From contig JAHLWZ010000751.1 of assembly GCA_020536535.1 (NCBI GenBank), positions 98,074 through 162,073 of the forward strand: 64,000 nt of DNA. Direction: 5' to 3'. The position numbers were made by a program, and so were the translations under genes. The notes below the pieces were generated by a model that saw only the letters and a program-made list of their open reading frames with translations, was not told where the DNA came from and ran no database searches. This document shows positions 24,936 through 37,449 of this stretch, piece by piece (position 1 is the stretch's first letter; every line of letters begins with the position of its first letter). Source of the stretch: Pelomyxa schiedti (lineage: Eukaryota > Evosea > Pelobiontida > Pelomyxidae).

Positions 24936-27052
24936 ATGAAGCGGGAGGTTGTACTGGTGTGTTGTGCGCTAATTTCGGGGATTTATGCCGCCGTGTGGCC
25001 ACAGGTTTGACACATTGACATGTTCTCTGTTTGGTCTTACTCAAACAACTTTGTTCATTTCACTGGCACTAGCCGTACAGTATGACTCAAGGCACCACTG
25101 TAACGATGGTAGATCCTCGTTATTTTAGCATTGGGACCACTTCTGGATCTGCTTTACTCGACAGAGCCATTGTCCGGTACATGTCTCTTATGTTCCCTTT
25201 CACTAGCAACGCCGTCACGGTGTGTCTTTCTTAACTTCAAAGCTTCCTGTTCGTAACAAATTTAGGCGTCTTCTTTCAAAGTCTCTCTCGTTGTGGGTTC
25301 TGACTCTGAGGAGCTCACTCTTGAGACAGATGACAGTTATAATATCACAATTGGAACAAATTCTCTTTGTACCATAAACTCAAATTCGATCTTTGGTGCT
25401 ATTCATGGTACTTTTACCTCAATTTTCTCCCTTTTCCCACACCTGTGCTATTAAGGACTTGAAACTTTATCACAATTGATTGAGTACAACTATCAACCCA
25501 AGGTGTACAGCATTTTTTTGCCAGTGACCATCGTTGATGTGCCAAGATTCCCATGGAGGTATCCAGATACTCGCTCTACAAAAGTATTCAAGCAAAAAAA
25601 GGGGCTTGCTCATTGACTCTTCGAGACACTTCTTGGAGCTGGACTTGATTTACCTTCTCATTGATTCTTTGTCCTATGCCAAGGTTGGTAAATGACCTAG
25701 GAGGCCACTAAAAATTTCCTCAGATGAACGTACTGCACTGGCACATAACTGATGCTCAATCTTTCCCAGTGCAAAGTACTTCCTATCCCCTTTTAATTGA
25801 GGGTGCATATACCAGTGACACAATTTACACCCCAAATGATGTTACCTCTGTAGTTGACTACGCACTTGGTACTGCCATAATTTCTCTTTCTTTGTTATCT
25901 CATCGTCGTATTTAGATCGAGGAGTGCGTGTCGTCCCCGAGTTTGATGTGCCAGGTGGAGATGTGGGAATTCAATAACCAGCTCACCAATCAAAAGGTCA
26001 CAGCTACAGTTGGGGAATTGGTTATCCCGACATAACTGTTTCGTGCCCTCTGATTGACAGCAACATTAATAATGTCCCTCTGGACCCAACAATTGACTTC
26101 ACATATGAGGTCATCACAGGTCTTTTTGGAGACATGAGTGCTCTTTTCCCAGATGTCTTCTTCCACATTGGTGGTGATGAAGTATGGAACAATGAGAATT
26201 GACTAGTGGGAGTGTTCTTATTACACTTTAGCTGTCTTACAGTTGCTGGCAAGAAAATGCAAATGTATCCAAGTGGATGGATGAGAACGGATACACCCCG
26301 GAACAAACAGAGGCATACTTTTTCTCAAAGGTGCACCCCATCGTTGAAGCAAATGGTAAAATTCCAATTTCCTGGGAAGAAGTGTTTACAAGTGGAACGC
26401 CACAGCCAAGTGATGCCATAGTTCAAGTGTGGAAAGTATGGCACACTATTTCAGATAAAACCTTCTCACCGTGATTAGAATAAGAAAACCATTGGCGATG
26501 CTGCTAACGCAGGGTATCGTACCTTGTTATCACACGGGTGGTATTTAGATAGGCAGATTCCTCTCCCACCCAAGGTGCATTATGAGTTTGAAGATACCTG
26601 GAAGGGTGCGTGCCCAATACTTTTCACTGGAGCTTACATTGCCAAGATTTTTACGATAACGACCCCACTTCCAACATTGGTGATGTTCCTCCTGAGAACT
26701 TGAAGAACATAATAGGAGGAGAAGCAGCGTGAGCCTATACACCTTAGTCAACTGTCATTAAGTTCCCGCTAGGATGTGGGGAGAGCAAGTGGATGCCTCC
26801 AACATTCAATCCAGAATCTGGCCCCGAACTGCAGCAATTGCAGAAAGACTGTGGAGCAATGAGTCTGTTAAAGGTGCCGACCTTGCTGAAGAGAGACTCG
26901 TCGAGTTCAGGTATGCAACTCTGCGTTCCGTTGTAAGCTCCTTTCTTCTAACCAAAGTCCACAAAAGGTGCCACATCGCACAACGCGGCATTAGAGCCGG
27001 ACCTGTTGCACCCGACTACTGCCCACTCCCCAAAGCCTTCACTAGTTATTGA
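24936..27052 (+). CDS. Beta-hexosaminidase (glycoside hydrolase family 20)
   Basis: ATG 24936 begins a clear signal peptide (MKREVVLVCCALISGIYA) followed by VWPQPYSM, the usual start of eukaryotic hexosaminidases. The catalytic domain shows MNVLHWHITDAQSFPV, RGVRVVPEFDVPGHSYSWG, FFHIGGDEVWNN (the catalytic Asp-Glu pair), CWQENANVSKWM, SWEEVFTSG, AIVQVWK, LSHGWYLD, GGEAAMWGEQVDASN and WPRTAAIAERLWS, all in family order. The gene has many short introns, for instance about 25965-26001 between VPG and HSYSW. The enzyme removes terminal N-acetylhexosamines from glycans or chitin fragments, normally in lysosomes or phagosomes. It diverges from the TKL receptor (starts 250 bp apart). Length and motifs look complete. 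Confidence 0.95.
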
Positions 27053-27182
27053 GAACCTTCCTCTTTAGTCGCAAGATTTGTGGCAAATTTATTGATTAGG
27101 CACCACCTTCTCGTGAAGCGGTGCTAAGAAAATAGGAAGTTGGTTTCTTCCAATCAATTACTGGCAAAACCCAATCAATCGA

Positions 27183-30100
27183 ATGCACTACGTAGCAGCG
27201 TTGTTGTTTGGGGTCTTTTGTTTCGTTTGTCACGTGGATTGTTCCACATTATTGGAGGAAGCACAGGTTTTCTTTTGTTTTGTTTACGTATTTCGTGGTT
27301 TTTTGTAAGTGGGTTTTTTCTCTGACGCCTATGTGTTACTTGAATTTAGGTTTTGTGTGATATAAGCACCTATAACCATCCATCATCGTGGTCTGGGTTT
27401 AGTGACCCTTGCACGTTCACCAAGCCTTGTCAGCAGTTCTTGTCAGGAGTAACTTGCGAGAGCAGCCATGTTGTTTCTTTGTGTGTTTGCTGAATTCTTT
27501 TTTTTTTTTTTTTTCTCTGGACTTATGTTGTCAAGACAATTAAGTGATAACCACATGACGGGGACAGTAAGCTCTTCAATTGGAAATCTTAGGGAAATCA
27601 GAGAACTGTATTCACATACCCTGCTTTTTACGTTCTTAAAATCATGTCGCAGAATTATGCCAGTTAACCAACTGAATGGAATAATACCTACAACACTCTC
27701 CATGCTGACCAAGTTGTTAAAATTGTACTTACTCCTTAAAAGTACGTTAAGTGATGCTTTTTCACAATTACTAAAAGGGATATTTCTGAAAATTCGTTGG
27801 GTGGAACTGTCTATCCTCTTGCGAATCTGACTAGACTTACAGAACTGTAAATATTCCATGTCCTCATGTCTGTAACTTATGAACAGAAATCTTGCCCGGA
27901 ACTCTTTTTCAGGACCATTCTTCTCGGTTCTTTCTCCTGAATTTGCTGGCCTGGAAGTCCTGTATAATCACTTTTTTTTTTGTCTCCCCTTACTCCTTCA
28001 GGTCCTTGCACGACAATAATTTCATCGGTACCATCCCCGAGAGTATTGGGCTGATGAAGAATTTAACGACTCTGTTCTTTCCTTTTCTGTAACATTGGCT
28101 GACCATCCTTAGGTACCTTGAATACAATGGTTTTACTGGTTCTCTTCCAGGAGAAATTGGCCTCCTAACTTCGCTCAAAGAGCTGTATGTCTTTAGATTC
28201 GCTCTTCTCTTATTCCTCGACAGCAAAGCGTCATCAAATGGACTGAGTGGCGTAATTCCTACCACTTTATCTGGACTATCCAAGCTCGTTCACCTGTAAG
28301 TGCAGTCCTCTCTACAAACCGTCTCTGAATTTATCACAGTTCCCTCTCATTAAACAAATTAGTGGGTACTATCCCACTCGAACTTGGAAGTCTGTCTGCC
28401 CTCCAATATTTGTAGGTGAAAGACTATTTCCTGGTCTGTCTTTAACCAAAGGAAATTAAGGTCTCTTTCTGTGAACCAGTTGGAAGGCAGCATCCCCTCT
28501 CCGCTTGGAAGTTTAGGGCTTACAGAATTGTAAGCAGAACTTCCTACTGAATATCTTAATTAAAATGCAGATACCTGTCTTCCAATAACCTCACTGGATC
28601 TATTCCATCCTCTCTCATGCATATGACAACCGTTTCTACCATGTACTTTTGCCGTAATATTCTGGAAATTGACTTTGGTTTTTTCGAAAATAGGTATCTC
28701 TCACGAAATGCGCTCACTGGTGAAATTCCAGACCCAGAAGGGGACCTTTACTCTCTCACCCTCCTGTATTCTCCCGTTGTTCTCTTCTAGTATTGATAAT
28801 TCATTAGAGATATGACTTCAAATTTTCTGCGTGGGACAGTACCTCCAACTCTCAACCCATCCTACTGGTACAATATTACTTTCTCTCTTGAGAACTCTCA
28901 AAAGCCGAAGCTATTTAGGTCAGAATTGTTTACAGTGTACAACCGCGGACGTGTGTATGGCTTGTGATACAAGCACCATGTGTTCTTGTATTCAGCCTCA
29001 GATGTGTGAAGATGATAATTCCTGCACTGGTAAGCTCATTCAGAATGAATTAAATTTCCATCTGATGACTTTTAAATCTAGACGACAATTGTTATGAAGT
29101 TCAATCCTCATCTCAAAGCTCCCAGTCTTTACTGTCCTTGTCTTCGTTGTCCTCTCTATCCTCTAGCTCATCTTATCCTTCCCTGCTCCCTGCTCCGATC
29201 ACATGTACCTTTTCACCAAGTGACACCAATCTATGCACTGATGGCGATGGGACTACCACTGACTTCTGCATTGGGGGCTTGTGCACATCTGTAGATAATG
29301 ATCTGTATGGAGATGCTGTGGCTCTTTGTGAAATCAAAAAGATCAATTCACCTTCTTCCTGGGTAAACGACCCGTGCACGTTTTTGAAGCCCTGCCAAGA
29401 GGTTCTTGTTGGGGTTACATGTGATGCCATTACAGAAAGAGTAATCCAACTGTAGTACCTAGCACATCTTTTCTGAAGTACTACTAATACCACTAGGGAT
29501 TTAAGTCACAGTTCACTAACGGGGTCAATCACAAACCTCATTGGAAATCTTAACGCTATGACATTTCTGTTGTTTTCTTTGTTTAACCCTTCTCACTCAT
29601 ACACTCCTTCAGTTCTCTTGAGAGCAACCTCCTCACCGGGGGTATTCCCCAAACCATCGGGGAGCTAAGGGAACTTGGAACCTTGTATTTGATTGCATTC
29701 ACTTTCAACTCTGACCACTTCAGATATTTACAGAATAACGTTTTGGATTCTTCCATACCCTCATCTATTGGAAAATTATCTTTACTCAACGATCTGTGCG
29801 CCACTGCACTAAAACTCTCGGTACTAATGCCACCCCTAGTGACTTATCTGGGAATATGCTCAATGGATCGGTACCCGAAGAAATCAACCAACTGACAAAT
29901 ATCCAGATGCTGTATGTATTTTATCAATCGAACTCATTCTTATTAGCCATTCGTTTAACTTCTCTGAAATAGGGATATTTCCAATAACCAATTAGAGGGA
30001 CTTATTACTTCCTTGGAGTATCTTACTCAAATCCAAGTGATGTATCTCTCCACAAAATAGTCTTTTTCGTAAAATAAACCAGAGCTGCATCTCACAATAA

Positions 30101-33100
30101 ATTCACTGGAGTGATTCCACTATTTCTATCATGTCCATTTTTACAACAAGTGTATGTTCCTTCTTGTCCAGGTGCCTTGGCACTAAGATTTGCATAGGGA
30201 CTTCAGTGACAACTTTTTTTGGGGTCAAGTGCCTTCAAAACTAAGTACCCTCTCTTCGTGGTAATGTGAAATTAATCTACTCTTTTTTTTTCCTTACACA
30301 ATGACAGTAATACTGCAAACAACTGTCTACAATGCCCAGACGTTGACCCCTGCCAAGCTTGTGAAGTCTCGTTGTCTTGCTCTTGCACCCACCCTAACAT
30401 TTGTGACGACTTCAACTCCTGCACAGGTACCCACCTTATTTTGTGCTTCTCCTCACTGGTGTGGGTAGATGATTTTTGTAGTCAGATACCAGCCGATTCT
30501 ACTTCATATTCTGGAAGTGGTTCCATGAGTGCCGAAGCAATTCCCATTCAATGTGACTTTGTGGCAGACGATGAGAATTCATGCAGTGACGCAAACTTGG
30601 ACACAGTGGACTTCTGTGTCAGTGGTTCATGTACATCTGTTCCTCTGTCTATTTACGATGATGTGTTGGCCCTATGTGATATCAAGAGAGACAACGACCC
30701 TTCTAGCTGGAATGTTGACCCATGTGATTTCTTGTATCCATGCGAAATTCCTCTTAATGGAGTTGTCTGTGATCCAATTTCAGATGAAGTGATTTCTCTG
30801 TGTGCCTTTACTATTGTAATACATCAAGCTTATTGTGTTTAGTGACCTGAGTGCTAACGATATGGCTGGATCAATACCAAAATCTGTTGGAGAGCTCAGC
30901 TCCCTCCAATCCCTGTTGGTGTAAACTTTTTCCTTCTGAGTCTCAATTTTTTTCTTTCAAAGATCTTGCCCATTCAATTTCCTATCAGGTGCAATTCCGA
31001 CAACTATTGGCCAGCTATTGCACTTAGAAGAGCTGTACTTCCACTCTGTCACATCTTTCACCTTATTCCTTTTGCTTTCCACAGTAATCTCTACTTCAAT
31101 GAGTTGAGTGGTTCTATACCAACCGAAATTGGGCACCTCACCTCATTAGAGAAATTGTTCACAACTCAAAATGAGTTTTTTTACTCACGCACTTTAAGAT
31201 ATTTATTTAACAATCGATTGTCTGGAGCCATTCCTGACACAATTACTAGCTTGCAATCCATGAAAGAACTGTGTGGGTTCCTCTTCTCTCATTCAATTAA
31301 ACTTTACCAGATATTTATCAAACAATATGCTTACAATGGTGCCCTCAACAATTGGCCTGAGTCACTCGTTGGAGCGAATGTAATGAAATAGTATGTGATG
31401 GTGCTAGATTTTCTCACAATTTTAGTGTACTGTCTCACAACCGTTTATCTGGCACACTGCCTGAGACAATAGGAAATTTGACATTGTTGGAAATGCTGTA
31501 AGCGGCAACACAATCAAATGACAAACTAATCAATACCAGATCTTTAGTTGATAATAGTTTCACCGGGACCATCCCATCTTCATTTGGGAAGCTCTCAACA
31601 TTACAGCATCTGTAATTTCCAGAAACTGTAACATTGAATTTTCATGCTCATAGAGATATTGGGAGAAACAAACTCACTGGCTCAGTACCAGACATGGCTC
31701 TGTTAATTTCTCTTGAAATTCTGTGAGTGTATTTTTTTCCATACATAATTGACCTTTCTTAGAGATCTGTCCCTCAATTCTCTTACAGGACAACTTCCCG
31801 TTATTTGTACAGATAAACTCGAAGACCTGTGTGCCATTCTACTTTTCTCATACTGTCCAATGTAATTCCTTAGGGATCTAAGCAATAACTACTTGACTGG
31901 GACGGTCCACAGCAACCTTGAAAGCATTCCCACATGGTACTATTTTGTGATATCTTAATTAATGCTATTAACGTGGCTTTAGTGCCTTGGAAAACAATTG
32001 CCTTGAATGTATTACAAACGATTCTTGCAATGCATGTGACGCTGGACCTTTTTGCAGCTGTGATTACTCTTCATTACTTTGTGTGGATAATAACCCCTGC
32101 AGTGGTGAGTAAACAAACTTTTCAGTTGAATGTAATGAATAGCTCAGATGATATGTGCTATGATAATACTACTTTCCCTTCTTTTCCTACTGTTACTTGC
32201 TCATTTGTACCTGACGATACAAATCTTTGTGATGATGGGGATCCTTCAACCATTAATTTTTGTGCTTCGGGTCTATGCACAACTTTATCGGTTGCTCATG
32301 TGGATGCTCTGGTACTCTGTGATATACATACAACCAACCACCCTTCTGTATGGCCAAGTGACCCCCAATATGACCCTTGTATCTTTAATACTCCATGTCA
32401 AACCCCACTCATGGGTGTAATCTGCAGCACGAGTAATAATCGTGTTACTCGCCTGTAAGTTATTTAAGTTACACATTCTTCTTATAAACAACCAGAGAGT
32501 TGAGCAACAGTAATATGACTGGCCAAATCCCCATATCTATTGGGAACTTGGCTTTCCTTGAATTACTGTATTATCCTATTTTAACTTCTTTTGTAACCTG
32601 TAAGGTAGTGATTTCCGAAATAATGCACTGTCTGGACAGATTCCTTCATCTATTGGAAACATGACTTTTCTTACAAAAATGTAGCTCTTTCACTGCTTTC
32701 CGCCTTGTTTTTATGGGGTCTTAGAGATCTTGCAAACAATTCTCTGTCGGGAATCATCCCTGAATCCTTGGGCTATCTCTCTTCCCTTTCATATATGTAG
32801 TGCCATCTTTTCATTTCTCGAGACCACACCACTACCTTGTTTTTCTGCTTTGCCTCAACATTTTCTTTTCCTTTTTCCCTATAGGCATCTGGAAAAAAAC
32901 CAGCTCACTGGCGAGATTCCGAAGACATTTAATTTGCTTTTCCCTATAGTATCATCTTCAGACTCCTCGAGTTCCTTGTCGAGATCATCACATTCAACGT
33001 CTCTCAGCTCATCGGAATCTCTCTCATCTCTGAACTCACCAGAATCTCTCTCATCTCTGAGCTCGGAATCTCTCTCATCCGAGTACACATCCACTACAGC

Positions 33101-35570
33101 ATCATTTCCCTCAAATTCCTACTCAACCCCAACAGTGTCCGTATCAGAATCCAGCTCCATTTATCTTTCATCTTCTACTTCCCTGTTAGATTCCTCTGTT
33201 TCTTCTTCAGAATCAGAATTTTCTCTACCTGTACCCCAGTCCTCTTCACTTGTGTTATCCTCCAAATCACTATCTCACTCATCCTCGGGGTCTGTTTCTT
33301 TCTCCGAGTCCCTTTCATCTTCAAACTCAATCTCTGAGTCTTCCTCATCTGACTCTACATCTCAATCACTTTCGTCATCACATTCCTTATCACCTTCATT
33401 ATCAACTTCAACTTCACTCTCCAGCTCTTCACACTCTTTGTCGTCGTCTTCACAATCTTCCCAGTCAATATCGCAGTCAAATTCCCTTTCTTCGTCTCAG
33501 TCATCTTCATCCCTTTCGGGTTCAGTGTCAAGGTCTATTTCCTCATCTTCATCGTCATTTGCTTCATCATCTCAATCGTTATCACAATCCCTTTCTTCCT
33601 CAGAAGTTCTCTTTGATTTGTATCTCTCTGGTGGACCTTTTTCCATGACTAACTTGCCCTAGAGATTTGAGTGATAACTTGCTCCGCGGTGAAATACCAA
33701 CTAATTTACCATACTTTCCGATGTGGTATCGTGCATTTCACTTGGTACAAAGCTTATAAGAATAAGCAATGCAGCCAGAAATTGTCTGCAATGTGAGCCC
33801 GATGGCGATCCTTGTGGGACCTGTGAATACAACTCTTTGTGTAAATGTTCATTTACGGTCATCTGCGACGATGGAAACCCTTGTACTGGTACCGTCACGC
33901 ACTGCACCATCTTTCATAATATTTGAAATAGATGACATATGCACAAATGAACCGTCAATATTGTGCACATCTCAACCTGACGATACTAACAATTGTTCTA
34001 ATTCTGAGACGAACCCTCTTACGGAATCAGATTATTGCATCAACTCTTCTTGCATTGCTGTTAGCCATAGTATACTTGCAGACACACTCGCACTCTGTGA
34101 TATACAGAAAAACAATGCTCCTTCATCATGGAAAAGCTCTACCCCATGTGACTTTGTTTATCCATGTGAAGAAGTGTTGAATGGAGTGACGTGTGATCCA
34201 GTGAGTAACAGGGTCGTATCACTGTATTTTTGTTGTTATTCACAATTACGCTCTAAATACAAACAGAGAGTTGGCCCATGATGGGTTAGTTGGTCAATTA
34301 TCTTCCTCAATCGGGAATTTGTCTGCCTTGATTACTCTGTATATCCACAAGAAGAAATTCGCCGCTAAATTAGATTAGGGATTTGTCCTATAACATCCTT
34401 TCGGGAACTATTCCACTGTCCCTGAGTGATCTCACTCTCTTGGAACATCTGTAGTCACTCATATGTTGGCGTACTAAACAACTAAATACATTTAGGTCTC
34501 TGCGAAATACCTCTCTTTCTGGAAACATAGATTTTCTTTTGACCCTTTCAAATTTGAAATATTTGTATCTCTCTTGTCCCTCATTGTAGTACTTATCTTA
34601 TCAACAGCGATGTGTCATCAAATCTTTTCGAAGCAACAATCACGGATTACAACTTTTTCCTGCAGTTGGATACATGGTACAACGGAAAAAATACTGGAAG
34701 AAAACTTATGGTATAAAAGTGATGTTAGTGATACATGCATTACTTGCTTCGGCTCTCCTTCTATCTGCAATTGCCCTCTGGTTTTCCCGTCAAGTTTATG
34801 CAGCTGTGTGACGGAAAGCAGTTCATGCTACATAAGCGGAGTGTGCTACACTGATGGCAGTGCCAACTCTGCAGATTGCCATCTGGTTTGTGATTCAGGA
34901 GTATCCCAATTTGATTGGACTTGGACTCCAGAATGCCCCAGTTCATCAGGTAACACACTCCCGCTGATAGCATTCTAATTTTTATGACTCAGAGTCCTCT
35001 TCATCACAGTCGAATTCGGTGCAGTCCTCATCCTCACAGTCGAACTCGGTGCAGTCCTCACAAAGTACAGAGAGTTTTCCATCTCTGCCCGCTTCAGAAG
35101 TCTCATTGCAGTCATCCTCCGAGACTCCTATTGCTGCATCCAGTGAGAGTGGCAAAGAGGTGTCTATATGGATTGTTATTGGAGTTGCTATAGGCGCACT
35201 TGTTCTCTGCATACTCACTTTTGTTGCCGGCCTGGTCATTGCCTGTTGTGTCAGTAAGAGGAGAAAATCCAGCACACCGGCCGCCGCAGCTTCCTCAACA
35301 CTCAAGCACAGCAACAGCAAAACATTCTCCTCCGTGTTCCAGGACGCTGCGTTTGATACTCATGAGCCGAAGTTCCCAGGGCAGGACGGAAATGACCCCC
35401 GGTTCATTTCCATGAACAATCTTAGTATCAGACAAAGAGTGAGGACTGACGAACCAATACCAACAGCAATACCTACGGTGGAGCTTCCAACTCAAGAGTT
35501 CAAAGGCACCATTGATCCCAATGTTGACAAACCCTCGCCACTATACCCCACTCTCAACACGAATTCATAA
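27183..35570 (+). CDS. Giant modular LRR type-I membrane protein (five cap/LRR/Cys-rich modules)
   Basis: ATG 27183 starts a signal peptide (MHYVAALLFGVFCFVCHV). Five modules follow. Each has a cap (pattern ALCDIKxxNxPSSWxxDPC, xxxPCxxxLxGVxCD), a run of plant-type 24-residue LRRs (for example NLYFNELSGSIPTEIGHL), and a Cys knot (NCLQCxxxxxCxxC...CxCxxPxxCxDxNSCTG). Caps lie near 27350-27470, 29260-29455, 30600-30800, 32230-32458 and 34000-34230. I count about 36 LRRs. A Ser-rich stretch interrupts module 4 (32940-33600). A final Cys-rich part and Ser stalk lead to a membrane helix (VSIWIVIGVAIGALVLCILT) and a ~110-residue cytoplasmic tail without a kinase. It is probably a surface adhesion or recognition protein; its ligand is unknown. 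Several internal exon joins are inferred from the repeat pattern. Confidence 0.82.
32940..33600 (+). repeat. Ser-rich low-complexity insert inside the LRR ectodomain
   Basis: About 220 residues of SSS, SESLSS and SQSLSSS-type sequence sit between an LRR of module 4 (LEKNQLTGEIPKTF) and its last LRR (DLSDNLLRGEIPTNL). Codons are mixed (tca, tct, tcc, tcg), so this is an old protein-level feature rather than a simple microsatellite. Confidence 0.65.
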
Positions 35571-35659
35571 CTATTTTAGACTGTAAAATACATAGAATTT
35601 GGTAAAATTTTTTCTTTTTTTTGTTAGCAGTGTGCCTGCCTTGTCGACGTGCACTATGA

Positions 35660-36160
35660 TTACAAGTGGGTAAATTTACAAACGCAAGAATTCAGCTGAA
35701 GCGGACGACTGAGAAGGCAGCCGTGAGCATTGTGCTGTCAAGGTGTGTTTTTGGATCTTTCTTGGGAAGGGTTACTTCGATGACAACAAGAAGATTTCGG
35801 TGGACTTACAGTAGAAATCAAAGATCCTTGGAATGGGGTGATATCCCGCAGTGGCGGCCTGTTTGCGCCTCTCTTGTGCGATGAAGCAGGCGCCGGCGCG
35901 GCCTTTTGCGAGTCTGTGGTGTGGTTGTGATCCCCGGGCTTGTTGTTTGCTGGGTGCACTTTGTGTGGTGTTACAGAAGCAGGCCCAGAGAGCGTGGGGG
36001 GTGTGTTTTCCGTTGAGCGTGTCCCTGGTGATTGCACCTCGGGGGCTGGCAGCAAGCGTCCATCAGATGTTTGGTGCACGACATAGTTACATAAGGGCGA
36101 CCCTCTCTGGCCACTCCCAAACATTTGCGGGTAAGCAGCAACAACCAAAGGTACGTTCAT
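35660..36160 (-). CDS. Small hypothetical protein
   Basis: A frame starts at ATG 36160 (MNVPLVVAAYPQMFGSGQ). It continues through a Pro/Thr/Ser-rich, probably disordered region to NRPPLRDITPFQGSLIST. An intron of about 85 bp (35736-35821, gtaagt to ttgacag) then joins it to an exon ending at TAA 35660 with a Cys-containing tail (CVCKFTHL). The product is about 140 residues. I recognise no domain; the PLRDITPFQ peptide looks like a short linear motif. Its good splice donor and convergent spacing (90 bp from the LRR gene stop) are consistent with a gene, but low complexity leaves room for doubt. Confidence 0.4.
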
Positions 36161-36339
36161 CACCAACGACTTCAGGGTTTTTTGTCACTTAGAAAAAGCT
36201 CGATTCGGTGCGCTTTTTTGTGTTTATATTTTTTTGAGAACGACGATGTTTAGCCGAAGAAGAAAAAAACCAAAAGTTTTGGACAAAGAATTTTTTTCTG
36301 TTACAAGCCAAAAACCAACCAGCCACGGGGCTTGTCAAG

Positions 36340-36552
36340 CACAACTTTGGGGAGTGTGTCTTGGCAGGAAGAGTGTCCTTTTCCCTCGGTCTCATCAATC
36401 CCGCGTCGGCCAAACCAGTGGCACAACACAGGACGAGAGAGGGAGGGATAGACTCTTACCACGTTCACAAGACTCCTCGCCCGCAGCCGTATGTCGCCTG
36501 ACTACAAGCCCCGCTTGTGTGGTTGGTTCTCGTCTGCCGGTGTTTTTTGTGT
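36340..36552 (-). other. Actin 3-prime flank, copy 1
   Basis: This stretch downstream of the truncated actin resembles the stretch downstream of the complete actin at about 48200-48414. Shared blocks include ggagtgtgtcttggcagg and ggccaaaccagtggcacaac, plus the spacing to caagactcct. The similarity extends well outside the coding sequence. Either the duplicated unit included the 3-prime flank, or the flank is maintained by gene conversion or function. Confidence 0.6.
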
Positions 36553-36836
<284 letters not shown>

Positions 36837-36936
36837 NNNNNNNNNNNNNNNNNNNNNNNNNNNNNNNNNNNNNNNNNNNNNNNNNNNNNNNNNNNNNNNN
36901 NNNNNNNNNNNNNNNNNNNNNNNNNNNNNNNNNNNN
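36837..36936. other. Assembly gap (100 N)
   Basis: Exactly 100 N characters, the conventional placeholder for a gap of unknown size. It falls inside an actin gene. Near-identical multicopy actin sequence is a likely cause of the assembly break. Confidence 0.99.
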
Positions 36937-37449
36937 AGCAGAATCAACCGTTAATTAAAAACCAAAGATCCAAGCCTCACAAACCAGTCACTACCAGCCT
37001 GAGCGTCACCGGCATTTTTCGTTTTTACGGCCGTCCTTTGGCTTCTGGAAGCGATAACAGATCGGTGTCGTGATTGGTACCACGAATTCGATGAGAGTCT
37101 GAGTGCCACCCACAAAGCAATGCAAGGAGGAGAGTCTCAACGTCTTGATCTACAAAATGTCTTTTCCCCAACAAGTTGGTCCTGCGGCGTTCGCTTCCTG
37201 GGTCGTTCACCGTGTCCACGTTTGCGATACTGTGGAAACATTTTCTTCTCTATAATTGCGGGCTCATCTGACTCAGTTGGCCACCGGGTCAAAAAGCATA
37301 AATTTTGAGCAAGAGAAGGCGGGTGTGCGTGCATGTTCGAACAAGGGAAAAAAAAGCGCGGTCCGTGATTTATAAGGAGGAGAAAGGGTGCAGCGTCATG
37401 TGAGACTCACTACAAACAAAAACTCAACACGGTTTACTACTGCTGGGTG
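36937..37449. other. Non-coding region between gap and secreted-protein gene
   Basis: No open frame here has convincing coding character or resembles actin. An A/T-rich gatttataagg stretch at about 37367-37377 lies 75 bases before the ATG at 37450 and could be a TATA-like element, which is inference. Otherwise nothing is recognised. Confidence 0.3.
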
